Both the position numbers and the translations under genes were made by a program. From assembly GCA_018662325.1 (NCBI GenBank), contig JABJGM010000003.1, positions 1-64,000 on the forward strand: 64,000 nucleotides of DNA. Reading direction: 5' to 3'. Numbering within the stretch: the first letter of the stretch is position 1; each line of letters begins with the position of its first letter. This document shows, one piece after another, positions 29,666 through 39,238 of this stretch. The notes beneath the pieces were generated by a model, which did not search any database, was not told where the DNA came from, and saw nothing but the letters and a program-made list of their open reading frames with translations. Source of the stretch: a bacterium. GTDB lineage: Bacteria > Patescibacteriota > Gracilibacteria > UBA1369 > GCA-2718715.

Positions 29666-30151
29666 ATGAAAAAATTCCTCCAAAAAAAAATTCTTATTCC
29701 ATTCTTTATACTACTTTTAGCACTAGGATATTATCTAGTTTTACCAGCTTTTATTGTAGTTGAAAAAAATCAAGAAATATCTTTTGAAACACCTGTAAAT
29801 TCTGAATTACAAGATCCTACCGAGAAAAACATTCAAAGTCAGCCTGAAATATTAAGTCAAAATGACTTTCAAAAAGCTGCTTATGAGGTAAAAGGTCAAG
29901 CCTTAATTCTGCAGCAAGACAATCAAAGAATCTTAAGGTTCGAAAATTTTGAAACCATCAACGGGCCAAGTTTAAATATATATTTAGTTAATTCTAAAAA
30001 CAAAGATATTTATCATGATTTAGGTCCAATCAAAGCCACTAAGGGAAATGTAAATTATCAAATTCCTGAAAGCTTAGATTTAAATCAATATGATCAAGTT
30101 CAGGTTTATTGTGTACCATTTAAAAAAGTCTTTAGTTTCGCCAATCTTTAA
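29666..30151 (+). CDS. Membrane-anchored DM13-domain protein
   Basis: KGQALILQQDNQRILRFENFETINGPSLNIYLV and QVQVYCVPFKKVFSFANL resemble DM13. Confidence 0.7.
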   Translation: MKKFLQKKILIPFFILLLALGYYLVLPAFIVVEKNQEISFETPVNSELQDPTEKNIQSQPEILSQNDFQKAAYEVKGQALILQQDNQRILRFENFETINGPSLNIYLVNSKNKDIYHDLGPIKATKGNVNYQIPESLDLNQYDQVQVYCVPFKKVFSFANL

Positions 30152-30158
30152 AAATATT

Positions 30159-30186
30159 AAAGTCAAGTTATCAAACACTTGACTTT
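30159..30186 (+). terminator. Rho-independent terminator
   Basis: AAAGTCAAGT-TATCAAAC-ACTTGACTTT. Confidence 0.7.
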
Positions 30187-30230
30187 TCGTAGTAGAGTTT
30201 TAATATATATACTTACATTTAAAGAAAATT

Positions 30231-30638
30231 ATGACAAAACTAAGTATTTCAAAAGAAGGATTAACCTTTAATGTTAATCCTTTAAATAACGATGCTGATG
30301 CAGAGCAAAAATACAATCAATTTTTATCTAACGTAGATTTAAATAGAGCGCTTAGACTTCTCGAAGATATTGATTATGATTATCAAAGAATTAATCAATT
30401 ACCAAATTCAGAAAGGGCCTTTTTAATTTCAATGCGTGATAATTCTATTGTAAAAACAACCATTGATATCTTTAAAACCACTGGAATTAAAGGATGGAAA
30501 CTTGCTGATCAAGAGTCTTATCGACAAATTAAAGAAGAAGATATCCCAGAAACCGTTCCTCCTAAAAATTTTTCTCCTGAAATTATCGACCAGCAAGTAG
30601 ACAAAATTAGAAGTGAAGTTTCAAATATTAAAAACTAA
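30231..30638 (+). CDS. Hypothetical protein
   Basis: 135-aa ORF. Confidence 0.65.
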   Translation: MTKLSISKEGLTFNVNPLNNDADAEQKYNQFLSNVDLNRALRLLEDIDYDYQRINQLPNSERAFLISMRDNSIVKTTIDIFKTTGIKGWKLADQESYRQIKEEDIPETVPPKNFSPEIIDQQVDKIRSEVSNIKN

Positions 30639-30692
30639 ACTAAATACTTTTATATTGATAATTTTAATATTATAAAAAAGTAATTAAAGTAA

Positions 30693-31037
30693 ATGCACCT
30701 AATGAAACTCAATCCTTCTCCATTTGAAAGGATAAAAAACGGTTCTAAAAAAGTAGAAATAAGACTTTTTGACGAAAAGAGACAAAAGTTAAAAGTAAAC
30801 GAATTAATTCAATTTTCAAACCTTGAAAATCCAGAAGAAAGGATAATTGTTGAAATTTTAAATTTAACAAGGTTTTCAACTTTTCACGAACTATTATTAA
30901 ACACACCTATGGAAAAATTTGGATATTCTCAAAGCCACAATATTCAAAAATTTTTAGAATCTATTTATACTATATATACAAAAACCCAAGAAGAAACCTA
31001 TGGAGTTTTAGCAATTGAAGTAGAACTAAAAGGCTAA
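30693..31037 (+). CDS. ASCH/PUA-like domain protein
   Basis: MKLNPSPFERIKNGSKKVEIRLFDEKRQKLKVNELIQF. Confidence 0.75.
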   Translation: MHLMKLNPSPFERIKNGSKKVEIRLFDEKRQKLKVNELIQFSNLENPEERIIVEILNLTRFSTFHELLLNTPMEKFGYSQSHNIQKFLESIYTIYTKTQEETYGVLAIEVELKG

Positions 31038-31783
31038 CCAAAGTAAACTTCCTTTAGTCTTTTATCGTTTTGAACTTCTTTTGGTTTTCCTTCCATGTAT
31101 TTTTTCCCATCAACTAAGACTATAACTCTATCAACTAAGCTAAACAAAAACTTTAAGTCATGCTCGATAATCACAATAGTTTTCCCATGTTTTTGAGACA
31201 ATTGTTTGATGGAGTCTGCTAATTGATTTCTTAAAACAGGGGACACACCAGCTGTTGGCTCATCAATTAAAAGTAAATTAGCATTACTTAAATTTAATTT
31301 TGCCATTTCAAGTAGTCTTAGCTGTCCACCTGAAAGCACTCCAGCCAAGGAATTTTTATGTTCTAAAAGTTCAACATCTTTTAAAGCTTTATTAACTAAT
31401 TTATCAACTTTCTTTTTTTGCTTTGAACTGAACATCCAGTACATTGGAAGTTCTAAAGCGTTTTCAGCTGCCATAATTAAATTTTCTTCTAAGGTCATTT
31501 CTTTAAAAACACCCACGTTTTGAAATCCTCTCGCTAACCCTTGCTTAGCTCTTTTAGAAGGAGATAAATTATTAACTTCTAGTCCATTAATGCTTACAAG
31601 TCCTGTATCAATTGGAGCAAAACCAGAAATAGCATTAAAGAAAGTAGTTTTTCCACAACCATTTGGTCCTACTATACCAACGATTTCACCATCGAAAACT
31701 TCTAAAGAAATATCTTGGTTGATCATTCTTTGTCCTAATTGAACATGTAAATTTTCGATTTTTAATATAGATTTTTTAGTCAT
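31034..31783 (-). CDS. livG: Branched-chain amino acid-type ABC transporter ATP-binding protein (LivG-like)
   Basis: GPNGCGKTTFFNAISGF Walker A, LSGGQLRLLEMAKL, LLIDEPTAGVSP. Confidence 0.85.
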   Translation of the reverse strand: MTKKSILKIENLHVQLGQRMINQDISLEVFDGEIVGIVGPNGCGKTTFFNAISGFAPIDTGLVSINGLEVNNLSPSKRAKQGLARGFQNVGVFKEMTLEENLIMAAENALELPMYWMFSSKQKKKVDKLVNKALKDVELLEHKNSLAGVLSGGQLRLLEMAKLNLSNANLLLIDEPTAGVSPVLRNQLADSIKQLSQKHGKTIVIIEHDLKFLFSLVDRVIVLVDGKKYMEGKPKEVQNDKRLKEVYFG

Positions 31784-31791
31784 AATAATTA

Positions 31792-32649
31792 TTAAATTTC
31801 ACGTTTAGATATTGTAAATTTTCCCGAAACTTGTCTCACCAAGAAAATCAGTAAAACACAATAGAATATGCTTCTTAAATGCCCAACAAATTGTGAAGGA
31901 AAGTTTAAAAAGCTAATAATTTCGGGTACAAAAACTACAAACATACTTGCTAGCACAGCCGAGCTTACTTTAGGTTTTAGTGCTAAAATTGCAATCGATA
32001 CAAATAAGATTAAGTTTGGTATACCGCCAAAAGATGGATCTAAAAACTGAAGCCTCATTAATTCTAAAACTCCAGCAACACTACTTATAATGGCTCCCCA
32101 AACAATAACAAATCTAGAAATACTGTCTTTACTTGTCCCAAGTGACTCAAGCGCCACAGGATGTTCTTTAAAGGCTCTTATTTTCCTTCCTAAGCTACTT
32201 TTAACAACAAAGTAATGCATTGTTAAAACTAGCAGACACATAATTCCAGCAAAGACAGCCAGAGACGAAAGCTTACCAATGAAAGCAGGTCTTAGAATTC
32301 CAGATATCCCCAGAACCCCTCCAGTTAAGCCATCAAATGATTTTACCAAAGCGTCAAATCCCAAAATGCTACTTAGAGCTAGAACGGTAAAACTATCTTT
32401 AGAGACTTTAGTATACAAATAGCTAAATAAAAATCCGACTAAAGAGGTAAGTCCCAAACTTAAAACAAAAGTTAACCAAAAGCTAAATGTAAAGTTTTTG
32501 CTTAAAATTGCAAAGCTATAAGCTGAAAAGCTAAAGCATACAGATAAAGAAAGTAAAAATATTCCAGCCATCCCTATACTTAGTTGGCCAGCTACTCCCT
32601 GGACTGTGGCCCAAAAGAATCTAGTTAAAACTGTTAATAAATATCCCAT
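31792..32649 (-). CDS. livM: ABC transporter permease (LivM-like)
   Basis: Hydrophobic protein in liv order, SFDGLTGGVLGISGI and RAFKEHPVALESLG. Confidence 0.85.
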   Translation of the reverse strand: MGYLLTVLTRFFWATVQGVAGQLSIGMAGIFLLSLSVCFSFSAYSFAILSKNFTFSFWLTFVLSLGLTSLVGFLFSYLYTKVSKDSFTVLALSSILGFDALVKSFDGLTGGVLGISGILRPAFIGKLSSLAVFAGIMCLLVLTMHYFVVKSSLGRKIRAFKEHPVALESLGTSKDSISRFVIVWGAIISSVAGVLELMRLQFLDPSFGGIPNLILFVSIAILALKPKVSSAVLASMFVVFVPEIISFLNFPSQFVGHLRSIFYCVLLIFLVRQVSGKFTISKREI

Positions 32650-32658
32650 AGTAAAAAA

Positions 32659-33540
32659 TTATGATTGTCTTATGTTTTTTGAAAAAATTCCTCGAGGTTT
32701 AAAGCTTAAAATAATTAAAGCTAATCCAAACACAAAGAACATTCTATACGAATTGGTAAATTCAAAGCTTGATGGAGCATAGTTAATTAAAAACTCAGGA
32801 ATCAGGGTCAGTAAAAAACTCGCCATAATTGTCCCTTTAATATCCGAAGATCCACCAACGAAAAGAGCTATAAAAGCTGTAATTGTTAAGTTAAAACCCA
32901 TATTAGGAGTTAGTGATGTATTCATTGCAGCCAAAACTCCAACAATCCCAGCAATTATTGAGCTTATAATATATACACTTTTTCTGATTTTTAATTGGTT
33001 TATTCCAAGACTTGAAACTAAACTTGAATTTTCAGATACACTTCTTAGCGTTCTTCCAATCGGAGTTTTGTTTACTAATAAAAAGGCAGTTAAAGCTAAG
33101 ACTAATCCAATTAGCAAAGTGTAAACTCCTGGCAAGGTAAACTTCACTCCCATAAAATCTACAATTGGAAGAATTCCTTCAATCAATGATTTTGAACTAC
33201 TCTTAAATATAATTGCAATCATGGCCTCAATTAAAAGTCCCATCGATAAACTTACAATCAGTCCTAGTAAAGGCTCTTTATTTTTATAAAACTTTTCTAA
33301 AATTAAAAATGATATATAACCCAGCGTGATAGCAACTAATCCACTTATAATTATTGCCATAATATTGGATCCCATTTGCAAACCTTGATAAAATCCATAA
33401 CCACAAGCAGTTGCAATAGCTCCAAGAGCTACATGCTCAATTTTAGACACTGCTTTAATTAAATATAAAGCTAAGGCCAAAAAAAAAACCTGAGTCCCTA
33501 AAACTAAACTGTTAGCAATGATTTGAAGAAAAAAATCCAT
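32659..33540 (-). CDS. livH: ABC transporter permease (LivH-like)
   Basis: TPIGRTLRSVSENSSLVSSLGI and FIALFVGGSSDIKGTIMASFLL motifs. Confidence 0.88.
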   Translation of the reverse strand: MDFFLQIIANSLVLGTQVFFLALALYLIKAVSKIEHVALGAIATACGYGFYQGLQMGSNIMAIIISGLVAITLGYISFLILEKFYKNKEPLLGLIVSLSMGLLIEAMIAIIFKSSSKSLIEGILPIVDFMGVKFTLPGVYTLLIGLVLALTAFLLVNKTPIGRTLRSVSENSSLVSSLGINQLKIRKSVYIISSIIAGIVGVLAAMNTSLTPNMGFNLTITAFIALFVGGSSDIKGTIMASFLLTLIPEFLINYAPSSFEFTNSYRMFFVFGLALIILSFKPRGIFSKNIRQS

Positions 33541-33560
33541 ATTATAATTTTAAAAATAAA

Positions 33561-33583
33561 AAGGCCCACTTAAAGCAGGCCTT
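33561..33583 (-). terminator. Intergenic terminator/attenuator between the binding-protein gene and livH
   Basis: Minus strand AAGGCC-TGCTTTAAGTG-GGCCTT followed by TTTATTTTTA. Confidence 0.7.
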
Positions 33584-33588
33584 AGAGT

Positions 33589-34572
33589 TTATTGAAGAAC
33601 AGCCTTACCATCAACTATCATATATTTACCTGCTTTAATTCCTTGAAGGAAATTATTACCATCAAAAGATTTACCACTTGAAGATAATCCAGTTAAAGGA
33701 TTTGTAAATAATTCTTCCTGAACAGAAGTTTGATTAGCTCTTGAATCGTTTACACTTCGTACTAAATTTTCCAGAGCATCACTTGCAGTAGCAGTGTAAA
33801 ATACACCTAAAGTATTAACAGTAGAAGGTAGTGATTCAATAAAACTAGTAACTTCTTGACTGTCTAAACTTGGAGCTGCAAATAAAGTCATAGATTCCGC
33901 TAGTTCAGGAGCTTGTGTTCGACTATCATCAGCTACATAAGTTTCTTGTGATATTAATCTTACATTAGTAAAGAAATCTTGAGATTCTGCTAATTGATTC
34001 AATAGATTAATAGAAGTATCTCCTACATTAGGATTTAGAATTAATACTTCAGGGTTGCTAGCTTTAACTTTTTCAATAACATTTCTCATATCAGTTGCAT
34101 TTTTTTCAAATGATTCATTTGAAATTATTTTATCTCCAAGTCTTTCTTCAAGAGAGTTTTTTAATGCAACATTATAATCATTTTGCTCTGTAATAATAGC
34201 AATTTTATCTGAATCCATGATATCTGCTGCCATCGTATCAGCAATTACCGCGTCACTGTATCCAATAGTTAGTAAATTTTTAGATTTACCTTCTATTTCT
34301 GGGCTTGAAGAAGTTGCAGATAATGCAACAATATCATTTTGTTCTAATAAAGGCTCAATAGCTAAAGTTTCAGAAGAGCAAAATCCACCTAAAATTCCAT
34401 CAACATCATTAATATCAACTAATTTTTGAAAAGCAGTAACAGCTGCACCAGCTTCACATTTAGAATCTTCAAAATAAAGTTCGGCAGGAGTTTCAAGCAT
34501 TTGGTTTTTATGATTTAAAACCATCATCATTTCTTCACCGTAAGCTGAAGCTCCTCCACTTAAAGGAAGCAA
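33589..34572 (-). CDS. livJ: LivJ-like periplasmic binding lipoprotein; signal-peptide start is out of frame in this sequence
   Basis: MLPLSGGASAYGEEMM, GFCSSETLAIEPLLEQNDI; in-frame upstream translation reads TACSSSIVEDGSKTSEPVKIGVLLPLSGG. Confidence 0.8.
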   Translation of the reverse strand: MLPLSGGASAYGEEMMMVLNHKNQMLETPAELYFEDSKCEAGAAVTAFQKLVDINDVDGILGGFCSSETLAIEPLLEQNDIVALSATSSSPEIEGKSKNLLTIGYSDAVIADTMAADIMDSDKIAIITEQNDYNVALKNSLEERLGDKIISNESFEKNATDMRNVIEKVKASNPEVLILNPNVGDTSINLLNQLAESQDFFTNVRLISQETYVADDSRTQAPELAESMTLFAAPSLDSQEVTSFIESLPSTVNTLGVFYTATASDALENLVRSVNDSRANQTSVQEELFTNPLTGLSSSGKSFDGNNFLQGIKAGKYMIVDGKAVLQ

Positions 34573-34795
34573 AACCCCAATTTTAACAGGTTCAGATGTT
34601 TTTGATCCATCTTCAACTATAGAGCTAGAGCAAGCAGTTAAAGAAAGTATTAATAAAATCGAAAGTAAACTTTTTTCATATAATAATTTTGTTATTGAAT
34701 TACGATTTTATTAAAAAGAAAAGTAAGAAAAACACAAAATAATTTGACAGCTAAAAAAAAATTGCTAACTTATAAAAAAATAACACATATTCAAA

Positions 34796-35410
34796 ATGAA
34801 TCCTTGGTCAAATAATCTACCTAAAGAGTTTCAAAACAAAAAGTTTCAAATTAATGAGCACTTAATTAGCTTTGATGCCCCAGAACAAAAGTCTCAGGAA
34901 GTTTTAAGATCAATTGCAGAAAAGATTGTTTCATCAATTTCTATTAAAGTATACAAAAAAATTGCTAACACATTTGAGTACAACTATGGAGTCAATTTTT
35001 TATCTTACGTATGTTTAGAAATTTTAAGTAATGATATTTTGTTCAAGTCGTTTCCAAAAATGCTAAATACAAATATATATTCAGATTCTATCCAACTTTT
35101 TACAGATGTAATTCAAAATCAAGGTTTTTCAGAAGATTTAACATCTTTAATTTCTGAAAGGTACCGTTATTACATTTCAATTAATCCAGCAATTACTGGG
35201 GATTTTATAGGCCCAAGTAGAATTAACGATTGTAGCATAGATCAAATAAATGATTTCACTTTAAATATACCTTTTGTTTTAAAAGAGGTTTATGTAAATC
35301 AGTATACTGAGACTTTATCAAGTATTTTCTACTCACTATTAAGTCATTCATCCAAGGCAGACTTCACTGAATTCATTGAATTTACAAAGAAAAGCCAATT
35401 TACAACATAA
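34796..35410 (+). CDS. Hypothetical protein, paralog of the next gene
   Basis: Shares PWS..L and YGVNFLSYVCLEILSNDIL-type segments with 35441 ORF. Confidence 0.7.
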   Translation: MNPWSNNLPKEFQNKKFQINEHLISFDAPEQKSQEVLRSIAEKIVSSISIKVYKKIANTFEYNYGVNFLSYVCLEILSNDILFKSFPKMLNTNIYSDSIQLFTDVIQNQGFSEDLTSLISERYRYYISINPAITGDFIGPSRINDCSIDQINDFTLNIPFVLKEVYVNQYTETLSSIFYSLLSHSSKADFTEFIEFTKKSQFTT

Positions 35411-35440
35411 CTTGACACAATAAGGGTAACTGGTAGTATA

Positions 35441-36352
35441 TTGATGATATTTAATAATAAACATATGCAAGATTTACTTACACCCTGGTCAAAACAATTG
35501 AATCAAGCAGATAAAGAAAAATCATTCAATTTAAAACCAGAAATTTCAAGTCTTTACACAGACCATCAACTAATGTATGAAAATGTGTACGATGGTATTA
35601 GTAATCATATTCAACAAGAGTTATTTTCAAATTTAGCATATTCAGTAGAGGATCATTATGGAACTAATTTTATATCGTACGTAATTTTGCAGGTTTTATT
35701 TGAAGAAATTTTATCTGAAAACTTTGGAGAAATGTTTACAGGGCAAGGATTTGTAGATACTCTTCATCAAATTTCAATCTCTACAAAAATAAAAGGCCAT
35801 ACAAGTAATATTGCAGAAACTGTAGGGGATGTATATTACTCAACAATTGAAATGAATCCACAGATAACTAAGGAAGAAATTGAATTTGATATTTTTAGTT
35901 TAAGCTTTGAACAAATGAATCAGGAAATTAACAGAGTCTCACGAAGTTTCAAAGAACATTTTATTAGCGAGTATGTGAATATCTTTAATAAAACCTTTCA
36001 CTGTATTCTTTCAGATGATTCAAAGGTTTCTTTTGAAGAATTTATGTATAAAGTAAGAGACATATTTATAGCTGATGATCAATTGGAGTCTGAACTAGAA
36101 AGCGTTAGAGTCTCAAAATGTAAGGAATTAATAAATTCCTATAACCTTTGCGGAGATAAACCAATGATTCTTTCAAATGACTACGACGTAAAAGTTTACA
36201 GCATGAGATATTTTCACGAATATGGGAAATTGGTTGAAATACAAGATATTTACGATAAAAAAACAAAACCAAAAAACACCAGAGCTGAAAAAAGAAGAGC
36301 CCAAAAAGCTAAAAAGAAAGCCGCTAAAAAGCAATCCAAAAAATCAAGATAA
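35441..36352 (+). CDS. Hypothetical protein with very basic C-terminal tail, paralog of the previous gene
   Basis: YGTNFISYVILQVLFEEIL; tail KTKPKNTRAEKRRAQKAKKKAAKKQSKKSR. Confidence 0.7.
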   Translation: MMIFNNKHMQDLLTPWSKQLNQADKEKSFNLKPEISSLYTDHQLMYENVYDGISNHIQQELFSNLAYSVEDHYGTNFISYVILQVLFEEILSENFGEMFTGQGFVDTLHQISISTKIKGHTSNIAETVGDVYYSTIEMNPQITKEEIEFDIFSLSFEQMNQEINRVSRSFKEHFISEYVNIFNKTFHCILSDDSKVSFEEFMYKVRDIFIADDQLESELESVRVSKCKELINSYNLCGDKPMILSNDYDVKVYSMRYFHEYGKLVEIQDIYDKKTKPKNTRAEKRRAQKAKKKAAKKQSKKSR

Positions 36353-36358
36353 TAAAAA

Positions 36359-36380
36359 AAAACCTCCTAAGCGAGGTTTT
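36359..36380 (+). terminator. Rho-independent terminator
   Basis: AAAACCTC-CTAAGC-GAGGTTTT then T-rich. Confidence 0.8.
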
Positions 36381-36454
36381 TATTTAATAACGCTAACTCT
36401 TCAAATTTAAGCTATAATAGAAAAATATACTTAACGGATAGAGTCATCTATATA

Positions 36455-37378
36455 TTAAAGAATAGTCTTTTCAATAGCAGGAACCATTTGTTTTTTTCTT
36501 GAAAGTATATTTCCTATATTTACATGGTTTGTATCGATTTGTTTTGAGTCTTTAAATGAGTTCATTAAAATTTGAACTTCTTTATCTGATTCGCAAATAC
36601 CAATACTTTCTTCCTTTAAAATATCTACAATGAACACTATAGTAGTGTAAAGTCCGTTAGCTTCTTTTAATTCTCTAATAACCTCAAGTATTTCTTGAGA
36701 TTTATCTAATGAGTATTTCGTATTTGTAGTTTCTACAACACCAATTGAGATTTTTTTATCTCCTATTTCATAGGTTTTATAATCCATTTCTACAATCTCT
36801 CTAGCTGTAAAATTGCTAATATTACTTTTTGCATCAAACATATCTGTAGCAAACATATCCAAATCTTCAAAATTTGCTATTTTGTTTAATTCAAGCATAA
36901 TTTGGATGTCAAAATCGGTTGTAGTTGGTGATTTAAAATTAAGAGTATCTGATAAAATTCCACAGATCATTAATTTTGCAATTTGTTCAGTTATCTCTAA
37001 ATTATTTTCAATATACATTTTATACAAAACAGAGGCAGTACTAGCTAAGCCTTCTGCTCTAATATTCAAAGGGCTAGCTGTTTGTAAATTAAATTTATGA
37101 TGGTCAATAACCCAATCTATTTGGTATTTTTCTAAGTTATCAATAGCTTGCGAAGCTTCATTGTGATCTACTAAACAAATCTTAGAACCTTGCTCAAGTT
37201 CAGTTTTTAATTCTGGAGCTTGAATTTCTAAGCTTTTTAAAATAAATTCAGTTTCTTTGTTTAATTCTCCAAGTCTGATGGGAGTTACTTCCATTCCAAG
37301 TTGCGTAAAATAATCTGCCGCAATTAAAGCGCAAACAATTGCATCTGTATCAGGATTTTTGTGTCCAATAATATACAT
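36455..37378 (-). CDS. ppaC: Manganese-dependent inorganic pyrophosphatase
   Basis: IIGHKNPDTDAIVCA, VDHNEASQA, DHHKF motifs of DHH family II PPase. Confidence 0.92.
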   Translation of the reverse strand: MYIIGHKNPDTDAIVCALIAADYFTQLGMEVTPIRLGELNKETEFILKSLEIQAPELKTELEQGSKICLVDHNEASQAIDNLEKYQIDWVIDHHKFNLQTASPLNIRAEGLASTASVLYKMYIENNLEITEQIAKLMICGILSDTLNFKSPTTTDFDIQIMLELNKIANFEDLDMFATDMFDAKSNISNFTAREIVEMDYKTYEIGDKKISIGVVETTNTKYSLDKSQEILEVIRELKEANGLYTTIVFIVDILKEESIGICESDKEVQILMNSFKDSKQIDTNHVNIGNILSRKKQMVPAIEKTIL

Positions 37379-37447
37379 AGATATTTAAATTAAATATTAG
37401 CCTAATTTTAAAGTATTTTATATAAAATTCAAGCTTAGCTTGTTTTC

Positions 37448-38410
37448 CTATGGTAAGTCTCTAAAATCAGAAAATCTTGTTCTTATATAGGCAATTACTT
37501 TTGGATCAAAACCTAGTTTAAAATCATCAGCGTCTAAACTTGCAGGATCTATTAAAAATTTCATAGCACTCTTTAGAACGTAAGAAAAAGAGCTAGAGGC
37601 TAATGAGCATCTGAAATCAGATTCAAATCTAATCATAGCTAACGCAAATTCATTTTTCACTTCTATACTTTCACCTTTCTCTAAAACTAAAGCAATTAAA
37701 TCATTTAAATTATACAGGCTTGAAGACAAAAGGAGTAATTCAGAATTATAGTTGTGATTGTTAATTTCCATTAACAAATCTTCGGAATTTAATTGAAGAT
37801 TTTGGATTATCGAATAGATATTCTCAAGATAGTTTAAAAAATCAATAAGGGTTTCTTGAGGTAAGTCTGAGTCGTCAATTTTTCCACGCTCAGCAACCAA
37901 GTCGATCGTATTTAGTAAAAAAGTAACATGATCAATGGCAAGCTGATCAAATCTATCAATTCCATTAAACATACCTTGCGAATTTAAAACCAGTCTTTTT
38001 TCAAAGTCACTTATTTTAAAGCTTTGTTTAGCTATATAAAATTTTAATACTTCATCCAGACACTCTGTTTGATCTCCAAGATAAATATAAGGTTGCAGTG
38101 AAAAAGTATCTAGATTATATGATATCAAGTGTCTTTCCGTAGAGAAATTAGAATCTATATTAGGGTGGGCATTTCTTAATCTTTCAAGATCATGCTTGAT
38201 CAATGCATTATTTTGATTTAAAAAATCAATTAAAAAAACTGGCATTCCATTACATTCCTCTCTAGATTCTAGATTTACAAACGGCGAAAAATTCAAAGAG
38301 CTCTGTATCTCTCTTATTTGATGTAAAGAAGCTGCAGACTCAATATTATCGGGCCTAGCGCTACAAGCATTTAAAGCAAGACCTAAAGCTAGAATTGATT
38401 TAGTCTTCAT
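37448..38410 (-). CDS. Hypothetical lipoprotein
   Basis: N-terminal signal ILALGLALNACSARP. Confidence 0.65.
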   Translation of the reverse strand: MKTKSILALGLALNACSARPDNIESAASLHQIREIQSSLNFSPFVNLESREECNGMPVFLIDFLNQNNALIKHDLERLRNAHPNIDSNFSTERHLISYNLDTFSLQPYIYLGDQTECLDEVLKFYIAKQSFKISDFEKRLVLNSQGMFNGIDRFDQLAIDHVTFLLNTIDLVAERGKIDDSDLPQETLIDFLNYLENIYSIIQNLQLNSEDLLMEINNHNYNSELLLLSSSLYNLNDLIALVLEKGESIEVKNEFALAMIRFESDFRCSLASSSFSYVLKSAMKFLIDPASLDADDFKLGFDPKVIAYIRTRFSDFRDLP

Positions 38411-38439
38411 GTTATTTTAAGTTAAATGTAATTTTAATT

Positions 38440-38967
38440 ATGAATTTAGAGTTTAAATTTTTATCTGAGGAAAATGTTTACCCCTCAAAATATTTAAATG
38501 TTGTAAAGCAAAATTTTGTAATGCCAAACGGTATCCAAAAGTCTTTTGAGATTCATAAAGGTGGAGAAGTTGTCATAATTCTGCCCTTAACAAATGACAA
38601 CCAAGTAGTTTGTGTTACTCAGTATAGAGTAGGACCCAAAAAGCTAATGACCGAACTTCCTGGTGGATTTGTAGATAATGGTGAAACTCCTATACAAGCT
38701 GCAGAACGAGAACTTTTAGAAGAGACAGGATTTAAGGGGGATTTAAAATACGTTCAAACGATATTTCCTGATTCTTATTCAACTATCAAAAGACACGTAT
38801 TTATAGCTAAAAATTCTAGAAAAATGCAGGATCCAAATCTTGACGAATCTGAGTTTCTAAAAATTGATTTACTCAATGTTAAAGACTTCAGAGATCATTT
38901 GATTAAAGGTCAACTTACTCATTTGGAATCAGCTTATTTAGCCATGGATTTTTTAAATCTATTGTAA
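38440..38967 (+). CDS. NUDIX hydrolase (ADP-ribose pyrophosphatase-like)
   Basis: GGFVDNGETPIQAAERELLEETGF Nudix box. Confidence 0.92.
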   Translation: MNLEFKFLSEENVYPSKYLNVVKQNFVMPNGIQKSFEIHKGGEVVIILPLTNDNQVVCVTQYRVGPKKLMTELPGGFVDNGETPIQAAERELLEETGFKGDLKYVQTIFPDSYSTIKRHVFIAKNSRKMQDPNLDESEFLKIDLLNVKDFRDHLIKGQLTHLESAYLAMDFLNLL

Positions 38968-39098
38968 GTCTGTCTTACTGTATATATTTTATCTTCAATT
39001 TCAGTTGCAACAATAGCACCAGCAATATTAAGAGCAAATAAGGCTTTTGCACCAACGACAATAGTTTTATCTCCAAGATTTAATTCTTTTTGTTTCAT
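38934..39098 (-). CDS. Small ORF (54 aa) not in the supplied track
   Basis: Translation MKQKELNLGDKTIVVGAKALFALNIAGAIVATEIEDKIYTVRQTYNRFKKSMAK; overlaps the 3' end of the Nudix gene antisense. Confidence 0.4.
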   Translation of the reverse strand: MKQKELNLGDKTIVVGAKALFALNIAGAIVATEIEDKIYTVRQTYNRFKKSMAK

Positions 39099-39238
39099 TT
39101 TTTAATTTAAAGTATCTTGATTATATACTGATTTTGCCATAACGCAATTATATTTCAAGACAAATACCACAATTTGAAAAGGCACAAGTTTTTAAAGACT
39201 CTTAATTTTGATATAATTTGAAAAGTTAACAAATTATA

